A stretch of DNA of 64,000 bases from Acanthosepion esculentum (Eukaryota > Mollusca > Cephalopoda > Sepiida > Sepiidae). Below are positions 36,707 to 50,090 of the stretch, in pieces. Every line of letters begins with the position of its first letter. Within the stretch, counting starts at the first letter, position 1. The notes under the pieces were generated by a model. The model was not told where the DNA came from and made no database searches. It saw only the letters and a list, made by a program, of their open reading frames with translations. The stretch spans positions 71,606,824 to 71,670,823 of the forward strand of contig OZ038485.1 of assembly GCA_964036315.1 (NCBI GenBank), in the 5' to 3' direction. Position numbers and translations under genes: made by a program.

Positions 36707-38432
36707 TAAAATTCAATATTTTTCAAAACTTCGTAAAACTTAAAATTTGCAATATAACTTTGTGAAAACTGTTGAAACTTGTTGAAATCAATACTTTTCG
36801 ATCGATAACATATCGATTTTCAATAATTTTATTGGTTTTCTAAAGATTTCAATAAGTAAGTCAATTTTTCATACAGTTTAACGTTGAAAAACAAACCAAA
36901 ACAGCTTGCTTTTACACCTAAAATTCAATATTTTTCAAAACTTTGTAAAACTTAAAATTTGCAATATAACTTTGTGAAAACTGTTGAAACTTGTTGAAAT
37001 CAATACTTTTCGATCGATAACATATCGATTTTCAAAAATTTTATTGGTTTTCTAAATATTTCAATAAGTAAATCAATTTTTCAAACAACCGTGTTTAACG
37101 TTGAAAAACAAGCCAAAACAGCTTGCTTTTACACCTAAAATTCAATATTTTTCAAAACTTTGTAAAACTTAAAATTTGCAATATAACTTTGTGAAAACTG
37201 TTGAAACTTGTTGAAATCAATACTTTTCGATCGATAACATATCGATTTTCAATAATTTTATTGGTTTTCTAAAGATTTCAATAAGTAAATCAATTTTTCA
37301 AACAACCGTGTTTAACGTTGAAAAAGAAGCCAAAACAGCTTGCTTTTACACCTAAAATTCAATATTTTACAAAACTTTGTAAAACTTAAAATTTGCAATA
37401 TAACTTTGTGAAAACTGTTGAAACTTGTTGAAATCAATAGTTTTCGATCGATAACATATCGATTATCAATAATTTTATTGGTTTTCTAAAGATTTCAATA
37501 AGTAAATCAATTTTTCAAACAACCGTGTTTAACGTTGAAAAACAAGCCAAAACAGCTTGCTTTTACACCTAAAATTCAATATTTTTCAAAACTTCGTAAA
37601 ACTTAAAATTTGCAATATAACTTTGTGAAAACTGTTGAAACTTGTTGAAATCAATACTTTTCGATCGATAACATATCGATTTTCAATAATTTTATTGGTT
37701 TTCTAAAGATTTCAATAAGTAAATCAATTTTTCAAACAACCGTATTTAACGTTGAAAAACAAGCCAAAACAGCTTGCTTTTACACCTAAAATTCAATATT
37801 TTTCAAACATTTGTAAAACTTAAAATTTGCAATATAACTTTGTGAAAACTGTTGAAACTTGTTGAAATCAATACTTTTCGATCGATAACATATCGATTTT
37901 CAATAATTTTATTGGTTTTCTAAAGATTTCAATAAGTAAATCAATTTTTCAAACAACCGTGTTTAACGTTGAAAAACAAGCCAAAACAGCTTGCTTTTAC
38001 ACCTAAAATTCAATATTTTTCAAAACTTTGTAAAACTTAAAATTTGCAATATAACTTTGTGAAAACTGTTGAAACTTGTTGAAATCAATACTTTTCGATC
38101 GATAACATATCGATTTTCAATAATTTTATTGGTTTTCTAAAGATTTCAATAAGTAAATCAATTTTTCAAACAATCGTGTTTAACGTTGAAAAACAAGCCA
38201 AAACAGCTTGCTTTTACACCTAAAATTCAATATTTTACAAAACTTTGTAAAACTTAAAATTTGCAATATAACTTTGTGAAAACTGTTGAAACTTGTTGAA
38301 ATCAATAGTTTTCGATCGATAACATATCGATTTTCAATAATTTTATTGGTTTTCTAAAGATTTCAATAAGTAAGTCAATTTTTCATACAGTTTAACGTTG
38401 AAAAACAAACCAAAACAGCTTGCTTTTACACC
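36707..38432. repeat. Mosaic segment A, copy 2
   Basis: This is the second copy of 32603-34328, offset 4104 bp, with the same eight-monomer order and rare markers. Unlike copy 1 it has the usual AACTTTG with AACTG near 38055. It is followed by one CTAAATATT monomer and then by segment B copy 2, which is why the distance between B copies (3453) is shorter than between A copies (4104): three 217-bp monomers (651 bp) fewer separate A from B in this round. Confidence 0.88.
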
Positions 38433-38649
38433 TAAAATTCAATATTTTTCAAAACTTTGTAAAACTTAAAATTTGCAATATAACTTTGTGAAAACTGTTG
38501 AAACTTGTTGAAATCAATACTTTTCGATCGATAACATATCGATTTTCAATAATTTTATTGGTTTTCTAAATATTTCAATAAGTAAATCAATTTTTCAAAC
38601 AACCGTGTTTAACGTTGAAAAACAAGCCAAAACAGCTTGCTTTTACACC

Positions 38650-40123
38650 TAAAATTCAATATTTTTCAAAACTTTGTAAAACTTAAAATTTGCAATATAA
38701 CTTTGTGAAAACTGTTGAAACATGCTGAAATCAATACTTTTCGATCGATAACATATCGATTTTCAATAATTTTATTGGTTTTCTAAAGATTTCAATAAGT
38801 AAATCAATTTTTCAAACAACCGTGTTTAACGTTGAAAAAGAAGCCAAAACAGCTTGCTTTTACACCTAAAATTCAATATTTTTCAAAACTTTGTAAAACT
38901 TAAAATTTGCAATATAACTTTGTGAAAACTGTTGAAACATGCTGAAATCAATACTTTTCGATCGATAACATATCGATTTTCAATAATTTTATTGGTTTTC
39001 TAAAGATTTCAATAAGTAAGTCAATTTTTCATACAGTTTAACGTTGAAAAACAAACCAAAACAGCTTTCTTTTACACCTAAAATTCAATATTTTTCAAAA
39101 CTTTGTAAAACTTAAAATTTGCAATATAACTTTGTGAAAACTGTTGAAACTTGTTGAAATCAATACTTTTCGATCGATAACATATCGATTTTCAATAATT
39201 TTATTGGTTTTCTAAAGATTTCAATAAGTAAATCAATTTTTCAAACAACCGTGTTTAACGTTTAAAAACAAGCCATAACAGCTTGCTTTTTACACCTAAA
39301 ATTCAATATTTTTCAAAACTTTGTAAAACTTAAAATTTGCAATATAACTTTGTGAAAACTGTTGAAACTTGTTGAAATCAATACTTTTCGATCGATAACA
39401 TATCGATTTTCAATAATTTTACTGGTTTCCTAAAGATTTCAATAAGTAAATCAATTTTTCAAACAATCGTGTTTAACGTTGAAAAACAAGCCAAAACAGC
39501 TTGCTTTTACACCTAAAATTCAATATTTTTCAAAACTTTGTAAAACTTAAAATTTGCAATATAACTTTGTGAAAACTGTTGAAACTTGTTGAAATCAATA
39601 GTTTTCGATCGATAACATATCGATTTTCAATAATTTTATTGGTTTTCTAAAGATTTCAATAAGTAAGTCAATTTTTCATACAGTTTAACGTTGAAAAACA
39701 AACCAAAACAGCTTGCTTTTACACCTAAAATTCAATATTTTTCAAAACTTTGTAAAACTTAAAATTTGCAATATAACTTTGTGAAAACTGTTGAAACTTG
39801 TTGAAATCAATACTTTTCGATCGATAACATATCGATTTTCAATAATTTTATTGGTTTTCTAAATATTTCAATAAGTAAATCAATTTTTCGAACAACCGTG
39901 TTTAACGTTGAAAAACAAGCCAAAACAGCTTGCTTTTACACCTAAAATTCAATATTTTTCGAAACTTTGTAAAACTTAAAATTTGCAATATAACTTTGTG
40001 AAAACTGTTGAAACATGCTGAAATCAATACTTTTCGATCGATAACATATCGATTTTCAATAATTTTATTGGTTTTCTAAAGGTTTCAATAAGTAAATCAA
40101 TTTTTCAAACAACCGTGTTTAAC
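38650..40123. repeat. Mosaic segment B, copy 2
   Basis: This is the second copy of 35197-36670 at offset 3453 bp, starting with an ATG-CTG monomer with GAAGCC and including the long-T-run monomer near 39290. Its dyad near 39609 is intact where copy 1 is broken, so the copy 1 mutation came after the duplication, or copy 2 was corrected. Its end overlaps the start of the 646-bp 3-mer series at 39943, so that series grew from the last monomer of segment B. Confidence 0.85.
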
Positions 40124-42526
40124 GTTGAAAAAGAAGCCAAAACAGCTTGCTTTTACACCTAAAATTCAATATTTTTCAAAACTTTGTAAAACTTAAAATT
40201 TGCAATATAACTTTGTGAAAACTGTTGAAACATGCTGAAATCAATACTTTTCGATCGATAACATATCGATTTTCAATAATTTTATTGGTTTTCTAAAGAT
40301 TTCAATAAGTAAGTCAATTTTTCATACAGTTTAACGTTGAAAAACAAACCAAAACAGCTTGCTTTTACACCTAAAATTCAATATTTTTCAAAACTTTGTA
40401 AAACTTAAAATTTGCAATATAACTTTGTGAAAACTGTTGAAACTTGTTGAAATCAATACTTTTCGATCGATAACATATCGATTTTCAATAATTTTATTGG
40501 TTTTCTAAAGATTTCAATAAGTAAATCAATTTTTCAAACAACCGTGTTTAACGTTGAAAAACAAGCCAAAACAGCTTGCTTTTACACCTAAAATTCAATA
40601 TTTTTCGAAACTTTGTAAAACTTAAAATTTGCAATATAACTTTGTGAAAACTGTTGAAACATGCTGAAATCAATACTTTTCGATCGATAACATATCGATT
40701 TTCAATAATTTTATTGGTTTTCTAAAGGTTTCAATAAGTAAATCAATTTTTCAAACAACCGTGTTTAACGTTGAAAAAGAAGCCAAAACAGCTTGCTTTT
40801 ACACCTAAAATTCAATATTTTTCAAAACTTTGTAAAACTTAAAATTTGCAATATAACTTTGTGAAAACTGTTGAAACATGCTGAAATCAATACTTTTCGA
40901 TCGATAACATATCGATTTTCAATAATTTTATTGGTTTTCTAAAGATTTCAATAAGTAAGTCAATTTTTCATACAGTTTAACGTTGAAAAACAAACCAAAA
41001 CAGCTTGCTTTTACACCTAAAATTCAATATTTTTCAAAACTTTGTAAAACTTAAAATTTGCAATATAACTTTGTGAAAACTGTTGAAACTTGTTGAAATC
41101 AATACTTTTCGATCGATAACATATCGATTTTCAATAATTTTATTGGTTTTCTAAAGATTTCAATAAGTAAATCAATTTTTCAAACAACCGTGTTTAACGT
41201 TGAAAAACAAGCCAAAACAGCTTGCTTTTACACCTAAAATTCAATATTTTTCAAAACTTTGTAAAACTTAAAATTTGCAATATAACTTTGTGAAAACTGT
41301 TGAAACATGCTGAAATCAATACTTTTCGATCGATAACATATCGATTTTCAATAATTTTATTGGTTTTCTAAAGATTTCAATAAGTAAATCAATTTTTCAA
41401 ACAACCGTGTTTAACGTTGAAAAACAAGCCAAAACAGCTTGCTTTTACACCTAAAATTCAATATTTTTCAAAACTTTGTAAAACTTAAAATTTGCAATAT
41501 AACTTTGTGAAAACTGTTGAAACATGCTGAAATCAATACTTTTCGATCGATAACATATCGATTTTCAATAATTTTATTGGTTTTCTAAAGATTTCAATAA
41601 GTAAGTCAATTTTTCATACAGTTTAACGTTGAAAAACAAACCAAAACAGCTTGCTTTTACACCTAAAATTCAATATTTTTCAAAACTTTGTAAAACTTAA
41701 AATTTGCAATATGACTTTGTGAAAACTGTTGAAACTTGTTAAAATCAATACTTTTCGATCGATAACATATCGATTTTCAATAATTTTATTGGTTTTCTAA
41801 AGATTTCAATAGGTAAATCAATTTTTCAAACAACCGTGTTTAACGTTGAAAAACAAGCCAAAACAGCTTGCTTTTACACCTAAAATTCAATATTTTTCAA
41901 AACTTTGTAAAACTTAAAATTTGCAATATAACTTTGTGAAAACTGTTGAAACATGCTGAAATCAATACTTTTCGATCGATAACATATCGATTTTCAATAA
42001 TTTTATTGGTTTTCTAAAGATTTCAATAAGTAAATCAATTTTTCAAACAACCGTGTTTAACGTTGAAAAAGAAGCCAAAACAGCTTGCTTTTACACCTAA
42101 AATTCAATATTTTTCAAAACTTTGTAAAACTTAAAATTTGCAATATAACTTTGTGAAAACTGTTGAAACATGCTGAAATCAATACTTTTCGATCGATAAC
42201 ATATCGATTTTCAATAATTTTATTGGTTTTCTAAAGATTTCAATAAGTAAGTCAATTTTTCATACAGTTTAACGTTGAAAAACAAACCAAAACAGCTTGC
42301 TTTTACACCTAAAATTCAATATTTTTCAAAACTTTGTAAAACTTAAAATTTGCAATATAACTTTGTGAAAACTGTTGAAACTTGTTGAAATCAATACTTT
42401 TCGATCGATAACATATCGATTTTCAATAATTTTATTGGTTTTCTAAATATTTCAATAAGTAAATCAATTTTTCAAATAACCGTGTTTAACGTTGAAAAAC
42501 AAGCCAAAACAGCTTGCTTTTACACC
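39943..42526. repeat. Four copies of a 646-bp 3-mer HOR
   Basis: Copies start at 39943, 40589, 41235 and 41881, each exactly 646 bp (217 + 212 + 217). Each reads: an ATG-CTG 217-bp monomer, an ATG-CTG 212-bp monomer, then a TTG-TTG 217-bp monomer. Copies 1 and 2 share TTTTTCGAAAC (g at 39961 and 40607) and CTAAAGGTTTC (ggt at 40081 and 40727), which copies 3 and 4 lack. Copy 3 has private ATATGAC, GTTAAAATC and AATAGGTAAA changes (41711-41815). Copy 4 ends with CTAAATATT and CAAATAACC. This is the shortest regular HOR in the window. Confidence 0.92.
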
Positions 42527-45500
42527 TAAAATTCAATATTTTTCAAAACTTTGTAAAACTTAAAATTTGCAATATAACTTTGTGAAAACTGTTGAAACTT
42601 GTTGAAATCAATACTTTTCGATCGATAACATATCGATTTTCAATAATTTTATTGTTTTTCTAAAGATTTCAATAAGTAAATCAATTTTTCAAACAATCGT
42701 GTTTAACGTTGAAAAACAAGCCAAAACAGCTTGCTTTTACACCTAAAATTCAATATTTTACAAAACTTTGTAAAACTTAAAATTTGCAATATAACTTTGT
42801 GAAAACTGTTGAAACTTGTTGAAATCAATAGTTTTCGATCGATAACATATCGATTTTCAATAATTTTATTTGTTTTCTAAAGATTTCAATAAGTAAATCA
42901 ATTTTTCAAACAACCGTGTTTAACGTTGAAAAACAAGCCAAAACAGCTTGCTTTTACACCTAAAATTCAATATTTTTCAAAACTTCGTAAAACTTAAAAT
43001 TTGCAATATAACTTTGTGAAAACTGTTGAAACTTGTTGAAATCAATTCTTTTCGATCGATAACATATCGATTTTCAATAATTTTATTGGTTTTCTAAAGA
43101 TTTCAATAAGTAAGTCAATTTTTCATACAGTTTAACGTTGAAAAACAAGCCAAAACAGCTTGCTTTTACACCTAAAATTCAATATTTTACAAAACTTTGT
43201 AAAACTTAAAATTTGCAATATAACTTTGTGAAAACTGTTGAAACTTGTTGAAATCAATAGTTTTCGATCGATAACATATCGATTTTCAATAATTTTATTG
43301 GTTTTCTAAAGATTTCAATAAGTAAATCAATTTTTCAAACAACCGTGTTTAACGTTGAAAAACAAGCCAAAACAGCTTGCTTTTACACCTAAAATTCAAT
43401 ATTTTTCAAAACTTTGTAAAACTTAAAATTTGCAATATAACTTTGTGAAAACTGTTGAAACTTGTTGAAATCAATACTTTTCGATCGATAACATATCGAT
43501 TTTCAATAATTTTATTGGTTTTCTAAAGATTTCAATAAGTAAATCAATTTTTCAAACAATCGTGTTTAACGTTGAAAAACAAGCCAAAACAGCTTGCTTT
43601 TACACCTAAAATTCAATATTTTACAAAACTTTGTAAAACTTAAAATTTGCAATATAACTTTGTGAAAACTGTTGAAACTTGTTGAAATCAATAGTTTTCG
43701 ATCGATAACATATCGATTTTCAATAATTTTATTGGTTTTCTAAAGATTTCAATAAGTAAATCAATTTTTCAAACAACCGTGTTTAACGTTGAAAAACAAG
43801 CCAAAACAGCTTGCTTTTACACCTAAAATTCAATATTTTTCAAAACTTCGTAAAACTTAAAATTTGCAATATAACTTTGTGAAAACTGTTGAAACTTGTT
43901 GAAATCAATACTTTTCGATCGATAACATATCGATTTTCAATAATTTTATTGGTTTTCTAAAGATTTCAATAAGTAAATCAATTTTTCAAACAACCGTGTT
44001 TAACGTTGAAAAACAAGCCAAAACAGCTTGCTTTTACACCTAAAATTCAATATTTTTCAAAACTTTGTAAAACTTAAAATTTGCAATATAACTTTGTGAA
44101 AACTGTTGAAACATGCTGAAATCAATACTTTTCGATCGATAACATATCGATTTTCAATAATTTTATTGGTTTTCTAAAGATTTCAATAAGTAAATCAATT
44201 TTTCAAACAACCGTGTTTAACGTTGAAAAACAAGCCAAAACAGCTTGCTTTTACACCTAAAATTCAATATTTTTCAAAACTTTGTAAAACTTAAAATTTG
44301 CAATATAACTTTGTGAAAACTGTTGAAACTTGTTGAAATCAATACTTTTCGATCGATAACATATCGATTTTCAATAATTTTATTGGTTTTCTAAAGATTT
44401 CAATAAGTAAATCAATTTTTCAAACAACCGTGTTTAACGTTGAAAAACAAGCCAAAACAGCTTGCTTTTACACCTAAAATTCAATATTTTTCAAAACTTT
44501 GTAAAACTTAAAATTTGCAATATAACTTTGTGAAAACTGTTGAAACATGCTGAAATCAATACTTTTCGATCGATAACATATCGATTTTCAGTAATTTTAT
44601 TGGTTTTCTAAAGATTTCAATAAGTAAATCAATTTTTCAAACAACCGTGTTTAACGTTGAAAAAGAAGCCAAAACAGCTTGCTTTTACACCTAAAATTCA
44701 ATATTTTTCAAAACTTTGTAAAACTTAAAATTTGCAATATAACTTTGTGAAAACTGTTGAAACATGCTGAAATCAATACTTTTCGATCGATAACATATCG
44801 ATTTTCAATAATTTTATTGGTTTTCTAAAGATTTCAATAAGTAAGTCAATTTTTCATACAGTTTAACGTTGAAAAACAAACCAAAACAGCTTTCTTTTAC
44901 ACCTAAAATTCAATATTTTTCAAAACTTTGTAAAACTTAAAATTTGCAATATAACTTTGTGAAGACTGTTGAAACTTGTTGAAATCAATACTTTTCGATC
45001 AATAACATATCGATTTTCAATAATTTTATTGGTTTTCTAAAGATTTCAATAAGTAAATCAATTTTTCAAACAACCGTGTTTAACGTTGAAAAACAAGCCA
45101 AAAGAGCTTGCTTTTACACCTAAAATTCAATATTTTTCAAAACTTTGTAAAACATAAAATTTGCAATATAACTGTGTGAAAACTGTTGAAACTTGTTGAA
45201 ATCAATACTTTTCGTTCGATAACATATCGATTTTCAATAATTTTATTGGTTTTCTAAAGATTTCAATAAGTAAATCAATTTTTCAAACAACCGTGTTTAA
45301 CGTTGAAAAACAAGCCAAAACAGCTTGCTTTTACACCTAAAATTCAATATTTTTCAAAACTTTGTAAAACTTAAAATTTGCAATATAACTTTGTGAAAAC
45401 TGTTGAAACATGCTGAAATCAATACTTTTCGATCGATAACATATCGATTTTCAATAATTTTATTGGTTTTCTAAAGATTTCAATAAGTAAGTCAATTTTT

Positions 45501-48500
45501 CATACAGTTTAACGTTGAAAAACAAACCAAAACAGCTTGCTTTTACACCTAAAATTCAATATTTTTCAAAACTTTGTAAAACTTAAAATTTGCAATATAA
45601 CTTTGTGAAAACTGTTGAAACTTGTTGAAATCAATACTTTTCGATCGATAACATATCGATTTTCAATAATTTTATTGGTTTTCTAAAGATTTCAATAAGT
45701 AAATCAATTTTTCAAACAATCGTGTTTAACGTTGAAAAACAAGCCAAAACAGCTTGCTTTTACACCTAAAATTCAATATTTTACAAAACTTTGTAAAACT
45801 TAAAATTTGCAATATAACTTTGTGAAAACTGTTGAAACTTGTTGAAATCAATAGTTTTCGTTCGATAACATATCGATTTTCAATAATTTTATTGGTTTTC
45901 TAAAGATTTCAATAAGTAAATCAATTTTTCAAACAACCGTGTATAACGTTGAAAAACAAGCCAAAACAGCTTGCTTTTACACCAAAAATTCAATATTTTT
46001 CAAAACTTCGTAAAACTTAAAATTTGCAATATAACTTTGTGAAAACTGTTGAAACTTGTTGAAATCAATACTTTTCGATCGATAACATATCGATTTTCAA
46101 TAATTTTATTGGTTTTCTAAAGATTTCAATAAGTAAATCAATTTTTCATACAGTTTAACGTTGAAAAACAAGCCAAAACAGCTTGCTTTTACACCTAAAA
46201 TTCAATATTTTTCAAAACTTTGTAAAACTTAAAATTTGCAATATAACTTTGTGAAAACTGTTGAAACATGCTGAAATCAATACTTTTCGATCGATAACAT
46301 ATCGATTTTCAATAATTTTATTGGTTTTCTAAAGATTTCAATAAGTAAATCAATTTTTCAAACAACCGTGTTTAACGTTGAAAAAGAAGCCAAAACAGCT
46401 TGCTTTTACACCTAAAATTCAATATTTTTCAAAACTTTGTAAAACTTAAAATTTGCAATATAACTTTGAGAAAACTGTTGAAACATGCTGAAATCAATAC
46501 TTTTCGATCGATAACATATCGATTTTCAATAATTTTATTGGTTTTCTAAAGATTTCAATAAGTAAGTCAATTTTTCATACAGTTTAACGTTGAAAAACAA
46601 ACCAAAACAGCTTTCTTTTACACCTAAAATTCAATATTTTTCAAAACTTTGTAAAACTTAAAATTTGCAATATAACTTTGTGAAAACTGTTGAAACTTGT
46701 TGAAATCAATACTTTTCGATCGATAACATATCGATTTTCAATAATTTTATTGGTTTTCTAATGATTTCAATAAGTAAATCAATTTTTCAAACAACCGTGT
46801 TTAACGTTGAAAAACAAGCCAAAACGGCTTCCTTTTACACCTAAAATTCAATATTTTTCAAAACTTTGTAAAACTTAAAATTTGCAATATAACTTTGTGA
46901 AAACTGTTGAAACTTGTTGAAATCAATACTTTTCGATCGATAACATATCGATTTTCAATAATTTTATTGGTTTTCTAAAGATTTCAATAAGTAAATCAAT
47001 TTTTCAAACAACCGTGTTTAACGTTGAAAAACAAGCCAAAACAGCTTGCTTTTACACCTAAAATTCAATATTTTTCAAAACTTTGTAAAACTTAAAATTT
47101 GCAATATAACTTTGTGAAAACTGTTGAAACATGCTGAAATCAATACTTTTCGATCGATAACATATCGATTTTCAATAATTTTATTGGTTTTCTAAAGATT
47201 TCAATAAGTAAATCAATTTTTCATACAGTTTAACGTTGAAAAACAAACCAAAACAGCTTGCTTTTACACCTAAAATTCAATATTTTTCAAAACTTTGTAA
47301 AACTTAAAATTTGCAATATAACTTTGTGAAAACTGTTGAAACTTGTTGAAATCAATACTTTTCGATCGATAACATATCGATATTCAATAATTTTATTGGT
47401 TTTCTAAATATTTCAATAAGTAAATCAATTTTTCAAATAACCGTGTTTAACGTTGAAAAACAAGCCAAAACAGCTTGCTTTTACACCTAAAATTCAATAT
47501 TTTTCAAAACTTTGTAAAACTTAAAATTTGCAATATAACTTTGTGAAAACTGTTGAAACTTGTTGAAATCAATACTTTTCGATCGATAACATATCGATTT
47601 TCAATAATTTTATTGGTTTTCTAAAGATTTCAATAAGTAAATCAATTTTTCAAACAATCGTGTTTAACGTTGAAAAACAAGCCAAAACAGCTTGCTTTTA
47701 CACCTAAAATTCAATATTTTTCAAAACTTTGTAAAACTTAAAATTTGCAATATAACTTTGTGAAAACTGTTGAAACTTGTTGAAATCAATACTTTTCGAT
47801 CGATAACATATCGATTTTCAATAATTTTATTGGTTTTCTAAAGATTTCAATAAGTAAATCAATTTTTCAAACAATCGTGTTTAACGTTGAAAAACAAGCC
47901 AAAACAGCTTGCTTTTACACCTAAAATTCAATATTTTACAAAACTTTGTAAAACTTAAAATTTGCAATATAACTTTGTGAAAACTGTTGAAACTTGTTGA
48001 AATCAATAGTTTTCGATCGATAACATATCGATTTTCAATAATTTTATTGGTTTTCTAAAGATTTCAATAAGTAAATCAATTTTTCAAACAACCGTGTTTA
48101 ACGTTGAAAAACAAGCCAAAACAGCTTGCTTTTACACCTAAAATTCAATATTTTTCAAAACTTCGTAAAACTTAAAATTTGCAATATAACTTTGTGAAAA
48201 CTGTTGAAACTTGTTGAAATCAATACTTTTCGATCGATAACATATCGATTTTCAATAATTTTATTGGTTTTCTAAAGATTTCAATAAGTAAATCAATTTT
48301 TCAAACAACCGTGTTTAACGTTGAAAAACAAGCCAAAACAGCTTGCTTTTACACCTAAAATTCAATATTTTTCAAAACTTTGTAAAACTTAAAATTTGCA
48401 ATATAACTTTGTGAAAACTGTTGAAACTTGTTGAAATCAATACTTTTCGATCGATAACATATCGATTTTCAATAATTTTATTGGTTTTCTAAATATTTCA

Positions 48501-50090
48501 ATAAGTAAATCAATTTTTCAAACAACCGTGTTTAACGTTGAAAAACAAGCCAAAAGAGCTTGCTTTTACACCTAAAATTCAATATTTTTCAAAACTTTGT
48601 AAAACTTAAAATTTGCAATATAACTTTGTGAAAACTGTTGAAACATGCTGAAATCAATACTTTTCGATCGATAACATATCGATTTTCAATAATTTTATTG
48701 GTTTTCTAAAGATTTCAATAAGTAAGTCAATTTTTCATACAGTTTAACGTTGAAAAACAAACCAAAACAGCTTGCTTTAACACCTAAAATTCAATATTTT
48801 TCAAAACTTTGTAAAACTTAAAATTTGCAATATAACTTTGTGAAAACTGTTGAAACATGCTGAAATCAATACTTTTCGATCGATAACATATCGATTTTCA
48901 ATAATTTTATTGGTTTTCTAAAGATTTCAATAAGTAAATCAATTTTTCAAACAACCGTGTTTAACGTTGAAAAACAAGCCAAAACAGCTTGCTTTTACAC
49001 CTAAAATTCAATATTTTTCAAAACTTTGTAAAACTTAAAATTTGCAATATAACTTTGTGAAAACTGTTGAAACTTGTTGAAATCAATACTTTTCGATCGA
49101 TAACATATCGATTTTCAATAATTTTATTGGTTTTCTAAAGATTTCAATAAGTAAATCAATTTTTCATACAAACGTGTTTAACGTTGAAAAACAAGCCAAA
49201 ACAGCATGCTTTTACACCTAAAATTCAATATTTTTCAAAACTTTGTAAAACTTAAAATTTGCAATATAACTTTGTGAAAACTGTTGAAACATGCTGAAAT
49301 CAATACTTTTCGATCGATAACATATCGATTTTCAATAATTTTATTGGTTTTCTAAATATTTCAATAAGTAAATCAATTTTTCAAACAACCGTGTTTAACG
49401 TTGAAAAAGAAGCCAAAACAGCTTGCTTTTACACCTAAAATTCAATATTTTACAAAACTTTGTAAAACTTAAAATTTGCAATATAACTTTGTGAAAACTG
49501 TTGAAACTTGTTGAAATCAATAGTTTTCGATCGATAACATATCGATTTTCAATAATTTTATTGGTTTTCTAAAGATTTCAATAAGTAAATCAATTTTTCA
49601 AACAACCGTGTTTAACGTTGAAAAACAAGCCAAAACAGCTTGCTTTTACACCTAAAATTCAATATTTTTCAAAACTTTGTAAAACTTAAAATTTGCAATA
49701 TAACTTTGTGAAAACTGTTGAAACATGCTGAAATCAATACTTTTCGATCGATAACATATCGATTTTCAATAATTTTATTGGTTTTCTAAAGATTTCAATA
49801 AGTAAGTCAATTTTTCATACAGTTTAACGTTGAAAAAGAAACCAAAACAGCTTGCTTCTACACCAAAAATTCAATATTTTTCAAAACTTTGTAAAACTTA
49901 AAATTTGCAATATAACTTTGTGAAAACTGTTGAAACTTGTTGAAATCAATACATTTCGATCGATAACATATCGATTTTCAATAATTTTATTGGTTTTCTG
50001 AAGATTTCAATAAGTAAATCAATTTTTCAAACAACCGTGTTTAACGTTGAAAAAGAAGCCAAAACAGCTTGCTTTTACACCTAAAATTCA
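42527..50090. repeat. Shuffled relatives of the 12-mer HOR
   Basis: This stretch uses the classes of the 12-mer (TTTTACAAAAC with AATAG, AACTTCG, CAATCG, ATG-CTG with GAAGCC, short with CTTTCTTTT) but in changing order, and I found no single long period. Short local repeats exist: TTCGTTCGAT near 45211 and 45857 is 646 bp apart. Many private changes occur, including GAAGACTG near 44961, a broken dyad near 45000, GTATAACG near 45942, AACGGCTTCC near 46825 and a TATCGATA palindrome at 47375-47382. Private changes are more frequent than at 18-30 kb, consistent with an older or less homogenised part. Confidence 0.7.
49147..49200. repeat. Intermediate monomer: short-class substitution without deletion
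   Basis: Near 49165 the sequence is CATACAAACGTG followed by TTTAACG. It has the A-to-T change at 166 typical of the 212-bp class but keeps full length, with a C-to-A change at 171. It could be an ancestor of the short class, a gene-conversion product, or a parallel mutation. I saw no other copy like it. Confidence 0.7.
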
